Translations under genes and position numbers: made by a program
The notes under the pieces: generated by a model
Database searches by the model: none
Told to the model about the DNA's origin: nothing
Seen by the model: the letters and a program-made list of their open reading frames with translations, nothing else
Shown here: in pieces, positions 9,686 through 17,345 of the stretch
Numbering within the stretch: position 1 is the first letter of the stretch
How the letters are laid out: the number at the start of each line of letters is the position of its first letter
DNA from: Enterovibrio paralichthyis
GTDB taxonomy: Bacteria; Pseudomonadota; Gammaproteobacteria; Enterobacterales; Vibrionaceae
Assembly: GCF_019209835.1 (NCBI RefSeq)
Contig: NZ_JAHUTS010000006.1
Coordinates: 1 to 64,000 of the forward strand
DNA length: 64,000 bases
Reading direction: 5' to 3'

Positions 9686-9716
9686 AAAACCCGCCATCCG
9701 GCGGGTTTTCTTTTTA
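9686..9716 (+). terminator. Terminator after tktA
   Basis: AAAACCCGCC and GGCGGGTTTT form a 10-bp stem with a 4-nt loop, followed by TTTTT, 20 nt after the tktA stop. Confidence 0.9.
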
Positions 9717-9750
9717 TTTATCAATAAGTCAGAGACACTTGTACCTGGGG

Positions 9751-10140
9751 CTAATTCCAGATGTTGTGGCTGAAGATATGGCGCGGATCATAGCCGTATC
9801 GGTTGGAACCCCGTGTGCCGCAAAGCAGGGTGAGCAGGCAAAACAGGATAGGTCCGGCAACAGGAACTGCCAAAACCAATGACCACCAGCCAGACTTGTT
9901 GATGTCGTGCAGGCGACGAATAGTCACAGCAATGCTGGGCAACAGGGTTAACCCAATCCAGACCAAGGTGATATTGAAGTCAGAAAGCTGGAAATGACTG
10001 CTTATTCGGGCATGGTAATCAATGTAAAAACAAACCGATAAAACCAGAAGCTGGGTGACATGAAAGCCCAGATATTCCCGTCTTCTCGCCCGGCCAACAA
10101 AAGTTGCATAATTCCAAAACGCTGCAAACAACCACTTCAT
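9751..10140 (-). CDS. DUF805 family membrane protein (copy 1)
   Basis: A small inner-membrane protein of 129 residues in the DUF805 family, whose function is unknown. It starts MKWLFAAFWNYATFVGRARRREYL and has about three to four hydrophobic segments with the family signature RRLHDINKSGWW near residues 75-90 and a C-terminal RGSNRYG motif. I chose the ATG at 10140 because AAGGA lies 7 nt upstream; the longer in-frame extension has no such site. A second DUF805 gene lies 0.9 kb away at 11062-11457. The pair flanks the short NAD-binding gene, which looks like a local paralogous expansion. Confidence 0.88.
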   Translation of the reverse strand: MKWLFAAFWNYATFVGRARRREYLGFHVTQLLVLSVCFYIDYHARISSHFQLSDFNITLVWIGLTLLPSIAVTIRRLHDINKSGWWSLVLAVPVAGPILFCLLTLLCGTRGSNRYGYDPRHIFSHNIWN

Positions 10141-10183
10141 CCTGACATCCTTATTACTACGTTGGTCAACCGCCCAAATGAAC

Positions 10184-10229
10184 ATACCCAAACGACCTGA
10201 ATGCGCACATTTTCAGGTCGTTTGGGTAT
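10184..10229. repeat. Perfect palindromic dispersed repeat
   Basis: ATACCCAAACGACCTGAA (10184-10201) and its exact reverse complement (10212-10229) flank a 10-nt loop. A 16-bp piece of one arm recurs after anmK at 2396-2411. From general knowledge, palindromes ending in TTTGGGTATA are abundant between genes in Vibrio. The copy here lies upstream of the DUF805 start and has no T-run, so I do not call it a terminator. Confidence 0.8.
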
Positions 10230-10347
10230 AACGCAACACGCTAACAAAAGCCCAGCAGCACATTGTTAACTCAGAACACAGAACGAATTGTTTCACTCTA
10301 AATTACATGGTTATTATTAACTTTGAGGCGGGTTTATCATTTCCAAA

Positions 10348-10857
10348 TCAGCGGGGATTTTCCGGCTTAATCAGGGTGGAATGAATAGAAAAAGCCTCAA
10401 GCAAGTTTTTATAACGATGAAAAACTTGCGCCTCTCCCTCAAATTCCACGGTCAGCGTGCCCTCTTCTGCCGCCTCAATGCTGCCTTTCACTGGCGCATC
10501 CACCATGATCAATCCTTCCGGTGCAGCATCGATAAATTGCTCCCACCGCGCGTTATAAAAAGGGCTGAGTTCAATCCAGATATCCAGCCCATCAGCATTG
10601 TCCAGCACACCGTTCTCCCCCAGCGCAAGAGCAGACACATCTTCCGGTGCGGGAAGCACCGAGAGCAACACGGTACATCGCTGCGCAATAGAAGCCGGAT
10701 CGTGACCATGACGGGCACCGGATTTAACCAGTCTAGCCATCGCTTCGGCTGAAGGATCCCACACATAAAGATGGCAACCATGATCGCGACACCACGCCAT
10801 CAAGTTCCCCGCGATAGGTTCACCTAACTGTCCCAAACCGATAAAACCAATATTCAT
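10348..10857 (-). CDS. Short NAD-binding protein of 3-hydroxyisobutyrate dehydrogenase type
   Basis: A 169-residue protein beginning MNIGFIGLGQLGEPIAGNL, a Rossmann fold with the GxGxxG dinucleotide motif at about 6-11, followed by sequence like the N-terminal domain of 3-hydroxyisobutyrate / 6-phosphogluconate dehydrogenases. Those enzymes are about 290 residues, with an all-helical C-terminal domain carrying the catalytic lysine; that domain is absent because the frame stops near residue 169. I chose ATG 10857 for its AGGAG site 6 nt upstream. It may be a truncated gene or a genuine stand-alone NAD-binding protein. It sits between two DUF805 genes on the same strand. No catalytic role can be assigned. 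Confidence 0.7.
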   Translation of the reverse strand: MNIGFIGLGQLGEPIAGNLMAWCRDHGCHLYVWDPSAEAMARLVKSGARHGHDPASIAQRCTVLLSVLPAPEDVSALALGENGVLDNADGLDIWIELSPFYNARWEQFIDAAPEGLIMVDAPVKGSIEAAEEGTLTVEFEGEAQVFHRYKNLLEAFSIHSTLIKPENPR

Positions 10858-11061
10858 CGTCTGCTCCTGTCCTTGAGCGCCCCGCTGATTAGCAAGATTG
10901 ACGCAGCGAACCAGTATGGAAGGGTTTGGCAAAGGTTAGCTGTCACGAAGCACCACGCCATAATCGATTTACGACATGTCTATTGTTGGTAACAGTCGGT
11001 GTAAAAGGAGGGCATATAAGAGAAGGAATACACAGGCACCGTTGCAGTGCCTGTATAAGGA

Positions 11062-11457
11062 TTAGCCGCTGAACGTGCCGCTGTTATCACTGTCAGCATT
11101 GCCTTTCGGATCAGGGCCAAAGCGGTTGCTGCCTTTCGTGCCTTCAAATGCTTGCAGGATAAGCAGCGCAATCACCCCAAAAGGTAAAATGCCCAGCAAC
11201 GCCCACCAGCCGGTTCTGTCAGTGTCATGCAGACGGCGGACTGTCACCGCAAGCGTAGGGAGAAAAATGGCCGCTGCGTAAACCATGCCTACCGTACCCA
11301 TACCGTATTCCGGATTGAAAGTACCCAACTGGCGGTCAACAAATGCCAGTGCCATGGTCACCAGCATGTTAATCAACAAAAAGGTCCAATATTCTTTACG
11401 TCGTGCACGTCCTTTAAACGTCGCATACTGCTTGAGTACACCGATATACCAATTCAT
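11062..11457 (-). CDS. DUF805 family membrane protein (copy 2)
   Basis: A 131-residue paralogue of the DUF805 protein at 9751-10140. It starts MNWYIGVLKQYATFKGRARR and has the same layout: an N-terminal amphipathic stretch, hydrophobic segments at about 25-45, 50-70 and 85-105, the RRLHDTDRTGWW signature and the C-terminal KGSNRFGPDP motif. A ribosome binding site (GGAGA) lies just upstream. Family function is unknown and localisation is inferred from hydrophobicity to be the inner membrane. The short downstream spacing to the NAD-binding gene would allow cotranscription, but no link in function is evident. Confidence 0.9.
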   Translation of the reverse strand: MNWYIGVLKQYATFKGRARRKEYWTFLLINMLVTMALAFVDRQLGTFNPEYGMGTVGMVYAAAIFLPTLAVTVRRLHDTDRTGWWALLGILPFGVIALLILQAFEGTKGSNRFGPDPKGNADSDNSGTFSG

Positions 11458-11670
11458 GGTTTCTCTCCAGTTTTCGTGGGTCCAAACGGGAAACCCAATT
11501 AATTCGCGCCCATTCTATACAAAAAATCCCCAATAATGCGCGCTTTCAGAGGATCAAAGCAGCACTGCGCCTTGTCAGATAACCAACATTTCCCACCACG
11601 GATGTTGCACGCCGGTTGATTAAATGCGTAACTGTCTGTCCACTCTACATAGAAAAACCGATTGCAGGGA

Positions 11671-12609
11671 ATGACTGAAAAAACAAGGAACATAGCGAGT
11701 ATCGCTTGGTTACCCATTCTGCTCGCGGTGATTGCGACCATGAGTTGGGCAGGCAACATTACGCTGTCGAAAATGGTGAATGCGACCATCCCTCCTATTG
11801 GGCTTGCATTCTGGCGCTGGACAGTCGCCTCCCTGGTGCTCGCGCCCTTTGTGATCCGTCCTATGCGTCGGCAATGGCCGCTGTTCAAGCGGCACATCAA
11901 GTTGGTTTTGCTGCTGGCACTTTTCGGTGTGGCCGGATACAACACCCTTGTTTATATCGCGCTGGAAAATACGCTCTCAACCAACGTGGTGATCCTGCAA
12001 TCTTCATCACCCCTGATGATACTGCTGGTGCAGTTCCTGCTTTTCCGGCACACCACCACCTATCGTCAGGCGCTGGCTATCTGTGTGTCTGCCATTGGCG
12101 TGCTGCTGATCATCACCAAAGGCCAGTTGGTGACAGATTTCTCCCTTGGCAACAGTGAAATGATCGCCCTGTTTGCCATTCTGGTCTGGGCAACCTATTC
12201 CGTGCTGGTGCAAAAGCTGCCTGCAGATTTAAAAGGGTTACCCATGCTGGGTTACACCGTGTTTATTGGCAACCTAATGTTGTTGCCTTTCTATTTGGGC
12301 GAATCCCTGCTGTTTGAAACCATGCCCATCAGCAAAGAGAGCATCGCCATCTCCCTCTACACCGGTATTTTTGCCTCTGGCATTGCCTTTTTTTGCTGGA
12401 ACGCAGCAGTGCAACGCATGGGTGCAGCCACTACAGGGCAGTTTATGCACCTGATCCCGGTGTTCGGGCTGATTTTTTCCATGCTGCTTCTTGGAGAGAA
12501 ACTGCTGCAGTATCACTACCTGGGGATTGCTTTTATCGTTGCCGGTATCGTCATCGCCAATATCAAACCGGCGGTTAAAGCGGATTCCGCCCCACAAAAC
12601 CGATACTAG
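11671..12609 (+). CDS. DMT-superfamily (EamA) transporter
   Basis: A ten-segment membrane protein of about 312 residues with two EamA repeats (about 10-145 and 160-300), typical of drug/metabolite exporters such as RhaT/YdcZ relatives. The first repeat contains SWAGNITLSK and the second ATYSVLVQKLP. The start is uncertain: ATG 11671 has AGGGA directly adjacent, and an in-frame TTG lies at 11662. Substrate cannot be predicted. The stop codon TAG is part of the CTAG sequence (12606-12609) that borders a MITE-like element, so the 3' untranslated region has been replaced by that element without changing the protein end. Confidence 0.88.
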   Translation: MTEKTRNIASIAWLPILLAVIATMSWAGNITLSKMVNATIPPIGLAFWRWTVASLVLAPFVIRPMRRQWPLFKRHIKLVLLLALFGVAGYNTLVYIALENTLSTNVVILQSSSPLMILLVQFLLFRHTTTYRQALAICVSAIGVLLIITKGQLVTDFSLGNSEMIALFAILVWATYSVLVQKLPADLKGLPMLGYTVFIGNLMLLPFYLGESLLFETMPISKESIAISLYTGIFASGIAFFCWNAAVQRMGAATTGQFMHLIPVFGLIFSMLLLGEKLLQYHYLGIAFIVAGIVIANIKPAVKADSAPQNRY

Positions 12610-12870
12610 GGTCTGTTGACCTTTGGCGATGATTTTTGCAGCAGTTTGCGGGGGCTTTATACAAGGCAGAGGCTTTGATGTGTAGCTGGCCTACATGAGA
12701 AGCCGATAACGCAGGAGAAAGTCCCCGCAAACGCTGCCCGAAGGGTTCTGCCCTAAGCGTTTTATGCTTTGTTGAGGTGTATTTGCTTAGAATGCTAGGC
12801 GGCACACACCTCGCCGCGCCTAAAACGCTTATGGCTAGAACAAAATTTAACCGCCAAAGATCAACAGACC
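12610..12870. mobile_element. MITE-like element with 19-bp terminal inverted repeats
   Basis: A 261-bp non-coding element. The left end GGTCTGTTGACCTTTGGCG and the reverse complement of the right end match at 18 of 19 positions. Both ends are flanked by CTAG (12606-12609 and 12871-12874), consistent with a 4-bp target duplication. The interior consists of nested inverted repeats: 12641-12658 with 12718-12737, 12753-12764 with 12821-12831, and GAGGTGT (12774) with ACACCTC (12806). No transposase is encoded. A CTAG target suggests mobilisation by an IS5-type transposase, which is inference. Confidence 0.8.
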
Positions 12871-12940
12871 CTAGGAACCCCCTGCAACTTCAGACCACTT
12901 GGGTATAATGGCGCGTGAACAGGATAGGAACACGATACAC

Positions 12941-13354
12941 ATGCTGCACATTTCCCAAACAGTGGTCATCCCGGATGAAGAAATCGAGCTTTCGTACATC
13001 CGTGCGCAAGGCGCAGGGGGACAAAACGTCAATAAAGTCTCGTCGGCAGTCCATCTCCGGTTTGATATTCACGCCTCTTCCCTGCCAGAGTTTTACAAAG
13101 AGCGTTTGCTGGCACTGAAAGATAGCCGGCTGACCAAAGATGGCGTTATCGTCATTAAGGCGCAGCAATTCAGGACGCAGGAGAAAAACCGCGAGGATGC
13201 GCTGCTTCGTCTGCAGGAGATGATCAAAAGCGTCGCAAAGGTTCAGAAAGCCAGAAGAGCAACCAAGCCCACCAAGTCGTCACAAAGAAAGCGTGTTGAT
13301 ACCAAAACCCAGCGGGGCAAGACCAAATCGCTGCGCGGGAAGGTGCAATTCTAG
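12941..13354 (+). CDS. arfB: Alternative ribosome-rescue factor ArfB (YaeJ)
   Basis: ArfB is a stop-codon-independent peptidyl-tRNA hydrolase that frees ribosomes stalled on truncated mRNA. The 137-residue protein has the release-factor catalytic motif GAGGQNVNK, with GGQ at 26-28, and the long basic C-terminal tail (about 105-137, rich in Lys and Arg) that enters the empty mRNA channel. It lacks the codon-recognition domains of RF1 and RF2, as ArfB does. I chose ATG 12941, with AGGA about 12 nt upstream. A TATAAT-like element at 12903 suggests a promoter just after the MITE. A shared hairpin with the convergent DUF2892 gene ends transcription. Confidence 0.95.
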   Translation: MLHISQTVVIPDEEIELSYIRAQGAGGQNVNKVSSAVHLRFDIHASSLPEFYKERLLALKDSRLTKDGVIVIKAQQFRTQEKNREDALLRLQEMIKSVAKVQKARRATKPTKSSQRKRVDTKTQRGKTKSLRGKVQF

Positions 13355-13359
13355 ACAAC

Positions 13360-13386
13360 AAAAAGGGCGGATAACCGCCCTATTAA
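13360..13386. terminator. Bidirectional terminator arfB / DUF2892
   Basis: AGGGCGG (13364-13370) and CCGCCCT (13375-13381) form a hairpin between two convergent genes. The A-run on the left gives a T-run for the minus-strand gene. Confidence 0.75.
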
Positions 13387-13403
13387 GCGCTAAGCCACGT
13401 TGC

Positions 13404-13625
13404 TCACTTAAAACCCAGCTTCCTGAAAACCATGGCTGCCGGGCAAAATCCGGTAAACGCACTCTGGATCAGGTTAAAGCCAACGAAAGCTGTCAGCCAG
13501 ATAAACTGCGGGTTTACCCACACAGTCAGCGCCAGCGAAACCAGCACCATTATGCCTGCAAAAACCCGGACTGCTCCATCCAGCGACATTCCCACTTTTT
13601 CATCGTTCAGTTCTACTTGTGCCAT
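13404..13625 (-). CDS. DUF2892 (YgaP-like transmembrane domain) protein
   Basis: A 73-residue membrane protein with two hydrophobic segments (about 20-40 and 42-60) of the DUF2892 / inner-membrane YgaP-like type, including the family-like FTGFCPAAMVFRKLG ending. I chose ATG 13625 because a near-perfect AAGGAGGTG lies just upstream. In YgaP this domain is fused to a rhodanese domain; here it stands alone, which is common. No sulfurtransferase gene is adjacent. Its physiological role is not known. Confidence 0.88.
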   Translation of the reverse strand: MAQVELNDEKVGMSLDGAVRVFAGIMVLVSLALTVWVNPQFIWLTAFVGFNLIQSAFTGFCPAAMVFRKLGFK

Positions 13626-13815
13626 CACCCACCTCCTTTGGATATCTGACATCACTATAGAACCTTGAATAAGTAAAAGCTAATTTAATGCCTACTAATT
13701 ATGCGAATGCTAAAGTAATCGAAAATCACATTACTCTGTACCCCCTGCGGACGAAGCTTGTGTGAACCCAGCTGATGGTGTGCAATCAGTGAACCATCAA
13801 CAAGGAGAGTGTGCC

Positions 13816-14250
13816 GTGACAAAAACGCAATTTGGAGAATTTCCGCTTTCACAAACACAGGCGATCGTATGGAACGATATGGATGCGCTGCAGCATATCA
13901 ACAATACTGTCTATTTCCGTTATTTCGAGGATGTCAGGGTGGTCATGCTTGATGAGCTGAGAGTGTTTGCCCATATGCAAGAAAGCGGTGTTGGCCCCGT
14001 CGTTGCCTCGACACGCTGCGATTACCGCTCTCCCCTTGTTTATCCGGATACCATCACGACGGTTTCCTGGGTCGAGGACATCCGGGAAAAGCGCTATACC
14101 ATGAAATATAAAATCTTCAGTCACCAACAGGAAAAATGCGTCGCCGAAGGTGAGGCGCTGGTTGTTTACTGCGATTTCAGCACCGGAAAAAGCTGTCCCA
14201 TTCCTTCAGTCACACACGAAGGCTTGCAACAGTACGTGATGACGCCATGA
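13816..14250 (+). CDS. 4HBT-fold acyl-CoA thioesterase
   Basis: A hot-dog-fold thioesterase of 144 residues, YbgC/FadM-like. The active-site region WNDMDALQHINNTVYFRYFE (about 20-39) carries the catalytic aspartate and the HxNN pattern of this family. The start is GTG 13816, with AAGGAGA 7 nt upstream; an upstream GTG at 13762 lacks a binding site. Its TGA overlaps the ATG of fetA (ATGA at 14247-14250), so it is translationally coupled to the ABC transporter. In E. coli the fetAB (ybbLM) genes also neighbour a thioesterase gene, tesA. The natural substrate is not visible from sequence. Confidence 0.92.
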   Translation: MTKTQFGEFPLSQTQAIVWNDMDALQHINNTVYFRYFEDVRVVMLDELRVFAHMQESGVGPVVASTRCDYRSPLVYPDTITTVSWVEDIREKRYTMKYKIFSHQQEKCVAEGEALVVYCDFSTGKSCPIPSVTHEGLQQYVMTP

Positions 14251-14894
14251 GCCTTGAACCGAATACCATTGATATATTGCGCCTTGAGAACTTGAAATCC
14301 GGATTTGAATCCTGCCGAGAACTGACGATCTCTGCGTCGCTGGAGCCGGGACAGCATCTGGCCATATATGGCCCTTCCGGTTGCGGAAAAAGCAGCCTGC
14401 TCAAAGTGATTGCCGGTTTGATGCCTGCAAAGACCGGCACCATGGAGTGGCAAGGTAAATCGGTTTCCCAAGCCGAATTGGGGTGGTGGCGCAACCAGAT
14501 CAACTACCTGCCACAGGATCCTGTCATGGGGGGAGAAACCCTTCTGGATGTCTTGTTGCTCCCGTGGCAACTCAAAGCATGTACCGCCCCGGCACCCAGT
14601 GAGCAGGCTTGCAAGGAAGCCATCTCCGCACTTGGAATCACCCACTCCCTGTCAGAGGATCCCAAATCGCTCTCCGGTGGTGAGCGGCAGCGTCTGGCGC
14701 TGGCACGTGCTTCTTTGCTTCCCCGTCCTATCTGGCTGATGGACGAACCGACTTCCGCTTTGGATAAAAACAGCCGTGACCAGCTGACCGATTTCCTCGC
14801 CCAAAGGGAGATCATCCGCATTTCAGTTTCACACGATCCTGTCTGGTACGACGCTGCCGAGTTCAAATTCGATATGGGAGCCGAGAATGAGTGA
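14247..14894 (+). CDS. fetA: ABC transporter ATP-binding protein FetA (YbbL)
   Basis: ATPase subunit of a two-component ABC exporter, 215 residues. Walker A is GPSGCGKSS (42-50), the signature LSGGERQRLALAR (142-154), and Walker B IWLMDEPTSALD (162-173). E. coli FetAB is linked to iron efflux and resistance to oxidative stress, and the gene order here (fetA then fetB) is the same. It overlaps the thioesterase upstream by 4 bp and fetB downstream by 8 bp, so the three genes form a tight operon. The assignment rests on the partner permease family; ATPase sequence alone would be less specific. Confidence 0.93.
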   Translation: MSLEPNTIDILRLENLKSGFESCRELTISASLEPGQHLAIYGPSGCGKSSLLKVIAGLMPAKTGTMEWQGKSVSQAELGWWRNQINYLPQDPVMGGETLLDVLLLPWQLKACTAPAPSEQACKEAISALGITHSLSEDPKSLSGGERQRLALARASLLPRPIWLMDEPTSALDKNSRDQLTDFLAQREIIRISVSHDPVWYDAAEFKFDMGAENE

Positions 14895-15657
14895 TGCCCT
14901 GCATTTGAGTAACAGCGCCCTTGCTGCTTTTTATCTGGTGTTCCTCATCCCCCTGCTGCTTTTCCAGCGTTGGAGGCTGGGGTTAAGCAAGACACTGATC
15001 ACCGCCTTTACCCGCATGACGCTGCAACTGGCGATTGTTGGCCTGTACCTGCAAACCCTGTTCAACCTGAACAGCTTCTGGCTGAACACCGCCTGGTTAA
15101 TGGTCATGGTTTTGATGGCGGCTTGGACCATCTGCAAACAGACGGGCACCCAGTGGCAACGCACGATGCCTGCCGTATTGACCGGCCAATTGATTGCGAT
15201 TGGCTTTATGTTGCCGGTATTAATGCTGGGGGTCATACAAACATCACCTTGGTGGGAAGCGCGGTATCTCATCCCGGTAGCAGGTATGTTGCTCGGTAAT
15301 ACCCTCTCAGCCAATGTGCTGGCTATCGACCGATTGCAATCGAGCCTGAAACAACGGCATGCAGAGTATGAATACTATGTCGCGCTGGGTGCGCCAAAGC
15401 CCTGCACACCTTTTGTAAAAGAAGCGTTTGCTGCCGCCTTAAGGCCACCTATGGCAGCAATGAGTACGCTGGGCATCGTCAGTTTACCGGGCATGATGAC
15501 AGGGCAAATCCTGGGCGGAACGGAGCCGTTGCTGGCGGTGAAATACCAACTGGTGATCATGATTGCCATATTTATCTCAGTCGTGCTGTCCACCGCCGTC
15601 AGCCTGTCGATGATAGGCAAACATATCTCCGACCCTTATGGACGCCTCACCCTCTGA
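14887..15657 (+). CDS. fetB: ABC transporter permease FetB (YbbM)
   Basis: Permease of the UPF0014/FetB family, 256 residues with about seven hydrophobic segments and no ATPase motif. The family-typical stretch GMLLGNTLSANVLAIDRL (about 135-152) and the later SLPGMMTGQILGG segment are clear. It overlaps the end of fetA by 8 bp. With FetA it would form an inner-membrane exporter, in E. coli associated with iron homeostasis. A convergent MFS gene ends 5 bp after the stop codon, so there is almost no room for a dedicated terminator. Confidence 0.94.
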   Translation: MSDALHLSNSALAAFYLVFLIPLLLFQRWRLGLSKTLITAFTRMTLQLAIVGLYLQTLFNLNSFWLNTAWLMVMVLMAAWTICKQTGTQWQRTMPAVLTGQLIAIGFMLPVLMLGVIQTSPWWEARYLIPVAGMLLGNTLSANVLAIDRLQSSLKQRHAEYEYYVALGAPKPCTPFVKEAFAAALRPPMAAMSTLGIVSLPGMMTGQILGGTEPLLAVKYQLVIMIAIFISVVLSTAVSLSMIGKHISDPYGRLTL

Positions 15658-15661
15658 ACCC

Positions 15662-17179
15662 TCAGAGGGTTTCCAAATCCCGGCCGGATGTTTCAATGCG
15701 CCAGTACCAGGTAAATGCTGCGCCGGTCAGGGATGTAAACACCAAAATCAATAACAGGGCTTTCAAGCCAAGGTAAGCCAATACGACCGGGAAGATCAGC
15801 GCGGTCAGCGCAGCCCCTGCCTTGGCAAAAGAAGCTGCAAATCCCGCCCCCTTCCCGCGCATTTCCACCGGAAACACTTCCCCGGCAATCAGGTAAGTCT
15901 GGGCATTGGGCCCCATGGAGTTCATAAAGTTAAACAGCATAAGGCCAGAAAACAGCATCAGCCACTGACTGTCACCCTGCGCGGATACCGCCATTGCGGA
16001 AATCAACAGCCCCGCCGCACAGCCGATAAATCCCACGATCTGTAACCGCATTCTTCCCTGCCTGTCGGCGAGAAAAACAGCCGCAATCACCCCCAGCAAT
16101 AAAAACAGATCCAGCACTGCGGTGCCTTTGGCGGCCATCACATCATCGGCAATGATTGCGGCAACGGTATGATGGTCTGTGCGGGTATAACCGAACACAC
16201 TGGCCAACACCGTCGGAGTGAAAATGCCAATGCCGTAAGTTGCCAGATCCTGTAAAAACCAGGGAACAGACGCAAGCAGGGTTGCCCTTCGGTTTTCGGC
16301 AGAAAACAGCAGTAGGTATCCATCCCAAAAACCGCCTTTGGAAGCCACTGTCCCGGTTTCACTTTCCTTGCGCGCTTTCAGGTGGATGGTTGGCGGGTAG
16401 GCAGGTGTGCGTTTCAATAAGCGAGAAAGCGCCGCTTCGGCTTCATCCTGACGCTTTTCCTCCATCAACCAATGCGGACTTTCGGGAATAAAAAAGCGCC
16501 CTATCAACACAGCAACAGCAGGAATGATCACAATGGCATACATCCAGCGCCAGGCGTACGCAGAGCTGTCGAACGAAAGAATGGCAATCCCAACTGACAT
16601 CCCGGCTATCGCCCCAACTGCCTGAAAGCCAAAAGCACTTAACACCAATTTACCGCGGTTCTTGCTGGGTATACTTTCAGACAACATCAAATGGGCTGTG
16701 GGGTAATCGCACCCCAGCGCGAATCCAACACCGAACATACAAAGCAACAGGATTGTTAACGAGCTGCTCACCACCAGCGCACAGAGAAACAGCACCAACA
16801 GCAGCATTTCAGCAATAAATAGCTTTTTACGCCCGAAACGATCCGACAACCCGCCGAGCAGGCTGGCACCCACCAGAATTCCGATCAGGGTAGACGCCCC
16901 GACATAGCCTTTTTCCAGCGACGACAACTGGAAATCCACGGCCATCAAGGGCAGCGCCACGCCCGTCATAAACACCACCATCCCTTCAAAGAACTTGCCT
17001 GCCGAGGCCAGCAGCCAGATACGCCACTGCATTTGGGTCATGGGAACATGGGGGGTTGGGGTGCCATCACGCCACACCGGCGCTTCATCAATATAACGCT
17101 GCACCGTGCGCGCTTTGTCGAGATGGTAGACCAGCTTGTTTTTGACTTTTCCGCTATCCGGATTCTGCGTCGTGCTCAT
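15662..17179 (-). CDS. MFS transporter, sugar-porter-like
   Basis: A 12-segment major facilitator of 505 residues with an N-terminal cytoplasmic extension of about 50 residues. The loop 2-3 signature reads GGLSDRFGRKKLF and the loop 8-9 counterpart LADRQGRMRL. The PESPHWLMEEKR motif after segment 6 is typical of the sugar/organic-ion porter families, and FPVEMRGKGAG marks the second half. The substrate could be a sugar, an aromatic acid or another metabolite; adjacent genes do not help. The gene is convergent with fetB and upstream of nptA on the same strand, with the nptA terminator lying beyond its start. Confidence 0.9.
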   Translation of the reverse strand: MSTTQNPDSGKVKNKLVYHLDKARTVQRYIDEAPVWRDGTPTPHVPMTQMQWRIWLLASAGKFFEGMVVFMTGVALPLMAVDFQLSSLEKGYVGASTLIGILVGASLLGGLSDRFGRKKLFIAEMLLLVLFLCALVVSSSLTILLLCMFGVGFALGCDYPTAHLMLSESIPSKNRGKLVLSAFGFQAVGAIAGMSVGIAILSFDSSAYAWRWMYAIVIIPAVAVLIGRFFIPESPHWLMEEKRQDEAEAALSRLLKRTPAYPPTIHLKARKESETGTVASKGGFWDGYLLLFSAENRRATLLASVPWFLQDLATYGIGIFTPTVLASVFGYTRTDHHTVAAIIADDVMAAKGTAVLDLFLLLGVIAAVFLADRQGRMRLQIVGFIGCAAGLLISAMAVSAQGDSQWLMLFSGLMLFNFMNSMGPNAQTYLIAGEVFPVEMRGKGAGFAASFAKAGAALTALIFPVVLAYLGLKALLLILVFTSLTGAAFTWYWRIETSGRDLETL

Positions 17180-17290
17180 CTCTGCGCCGTCTGATGCCTT
17201 GTCAAAGTGATGGAGGTAAGATCAGGTAAAGTCTAGAAGCGGACGCAGAATTCCTTATTCTCAAGGTTGCTTATTTTGGGAAACCGAAAC

Positions 17291-17323
17291 AAAAACGCCC
17301 CCGACAAAGTCAGGGGCGTCACA
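17291..17323 (-). terminator. Terminator after the Na/Pi symporter
   Basis: ACGCCCCCGAC and GTCAGGGGCGT form a long stem (17295-17319). Read on the minus strand it is followed by TTTTTG, and it lies 27 nt past the symporter stop. Confidence 0.85.
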
Positions 17324-17345
17324 TTCATGGTTTGCCTGTTGTCGC

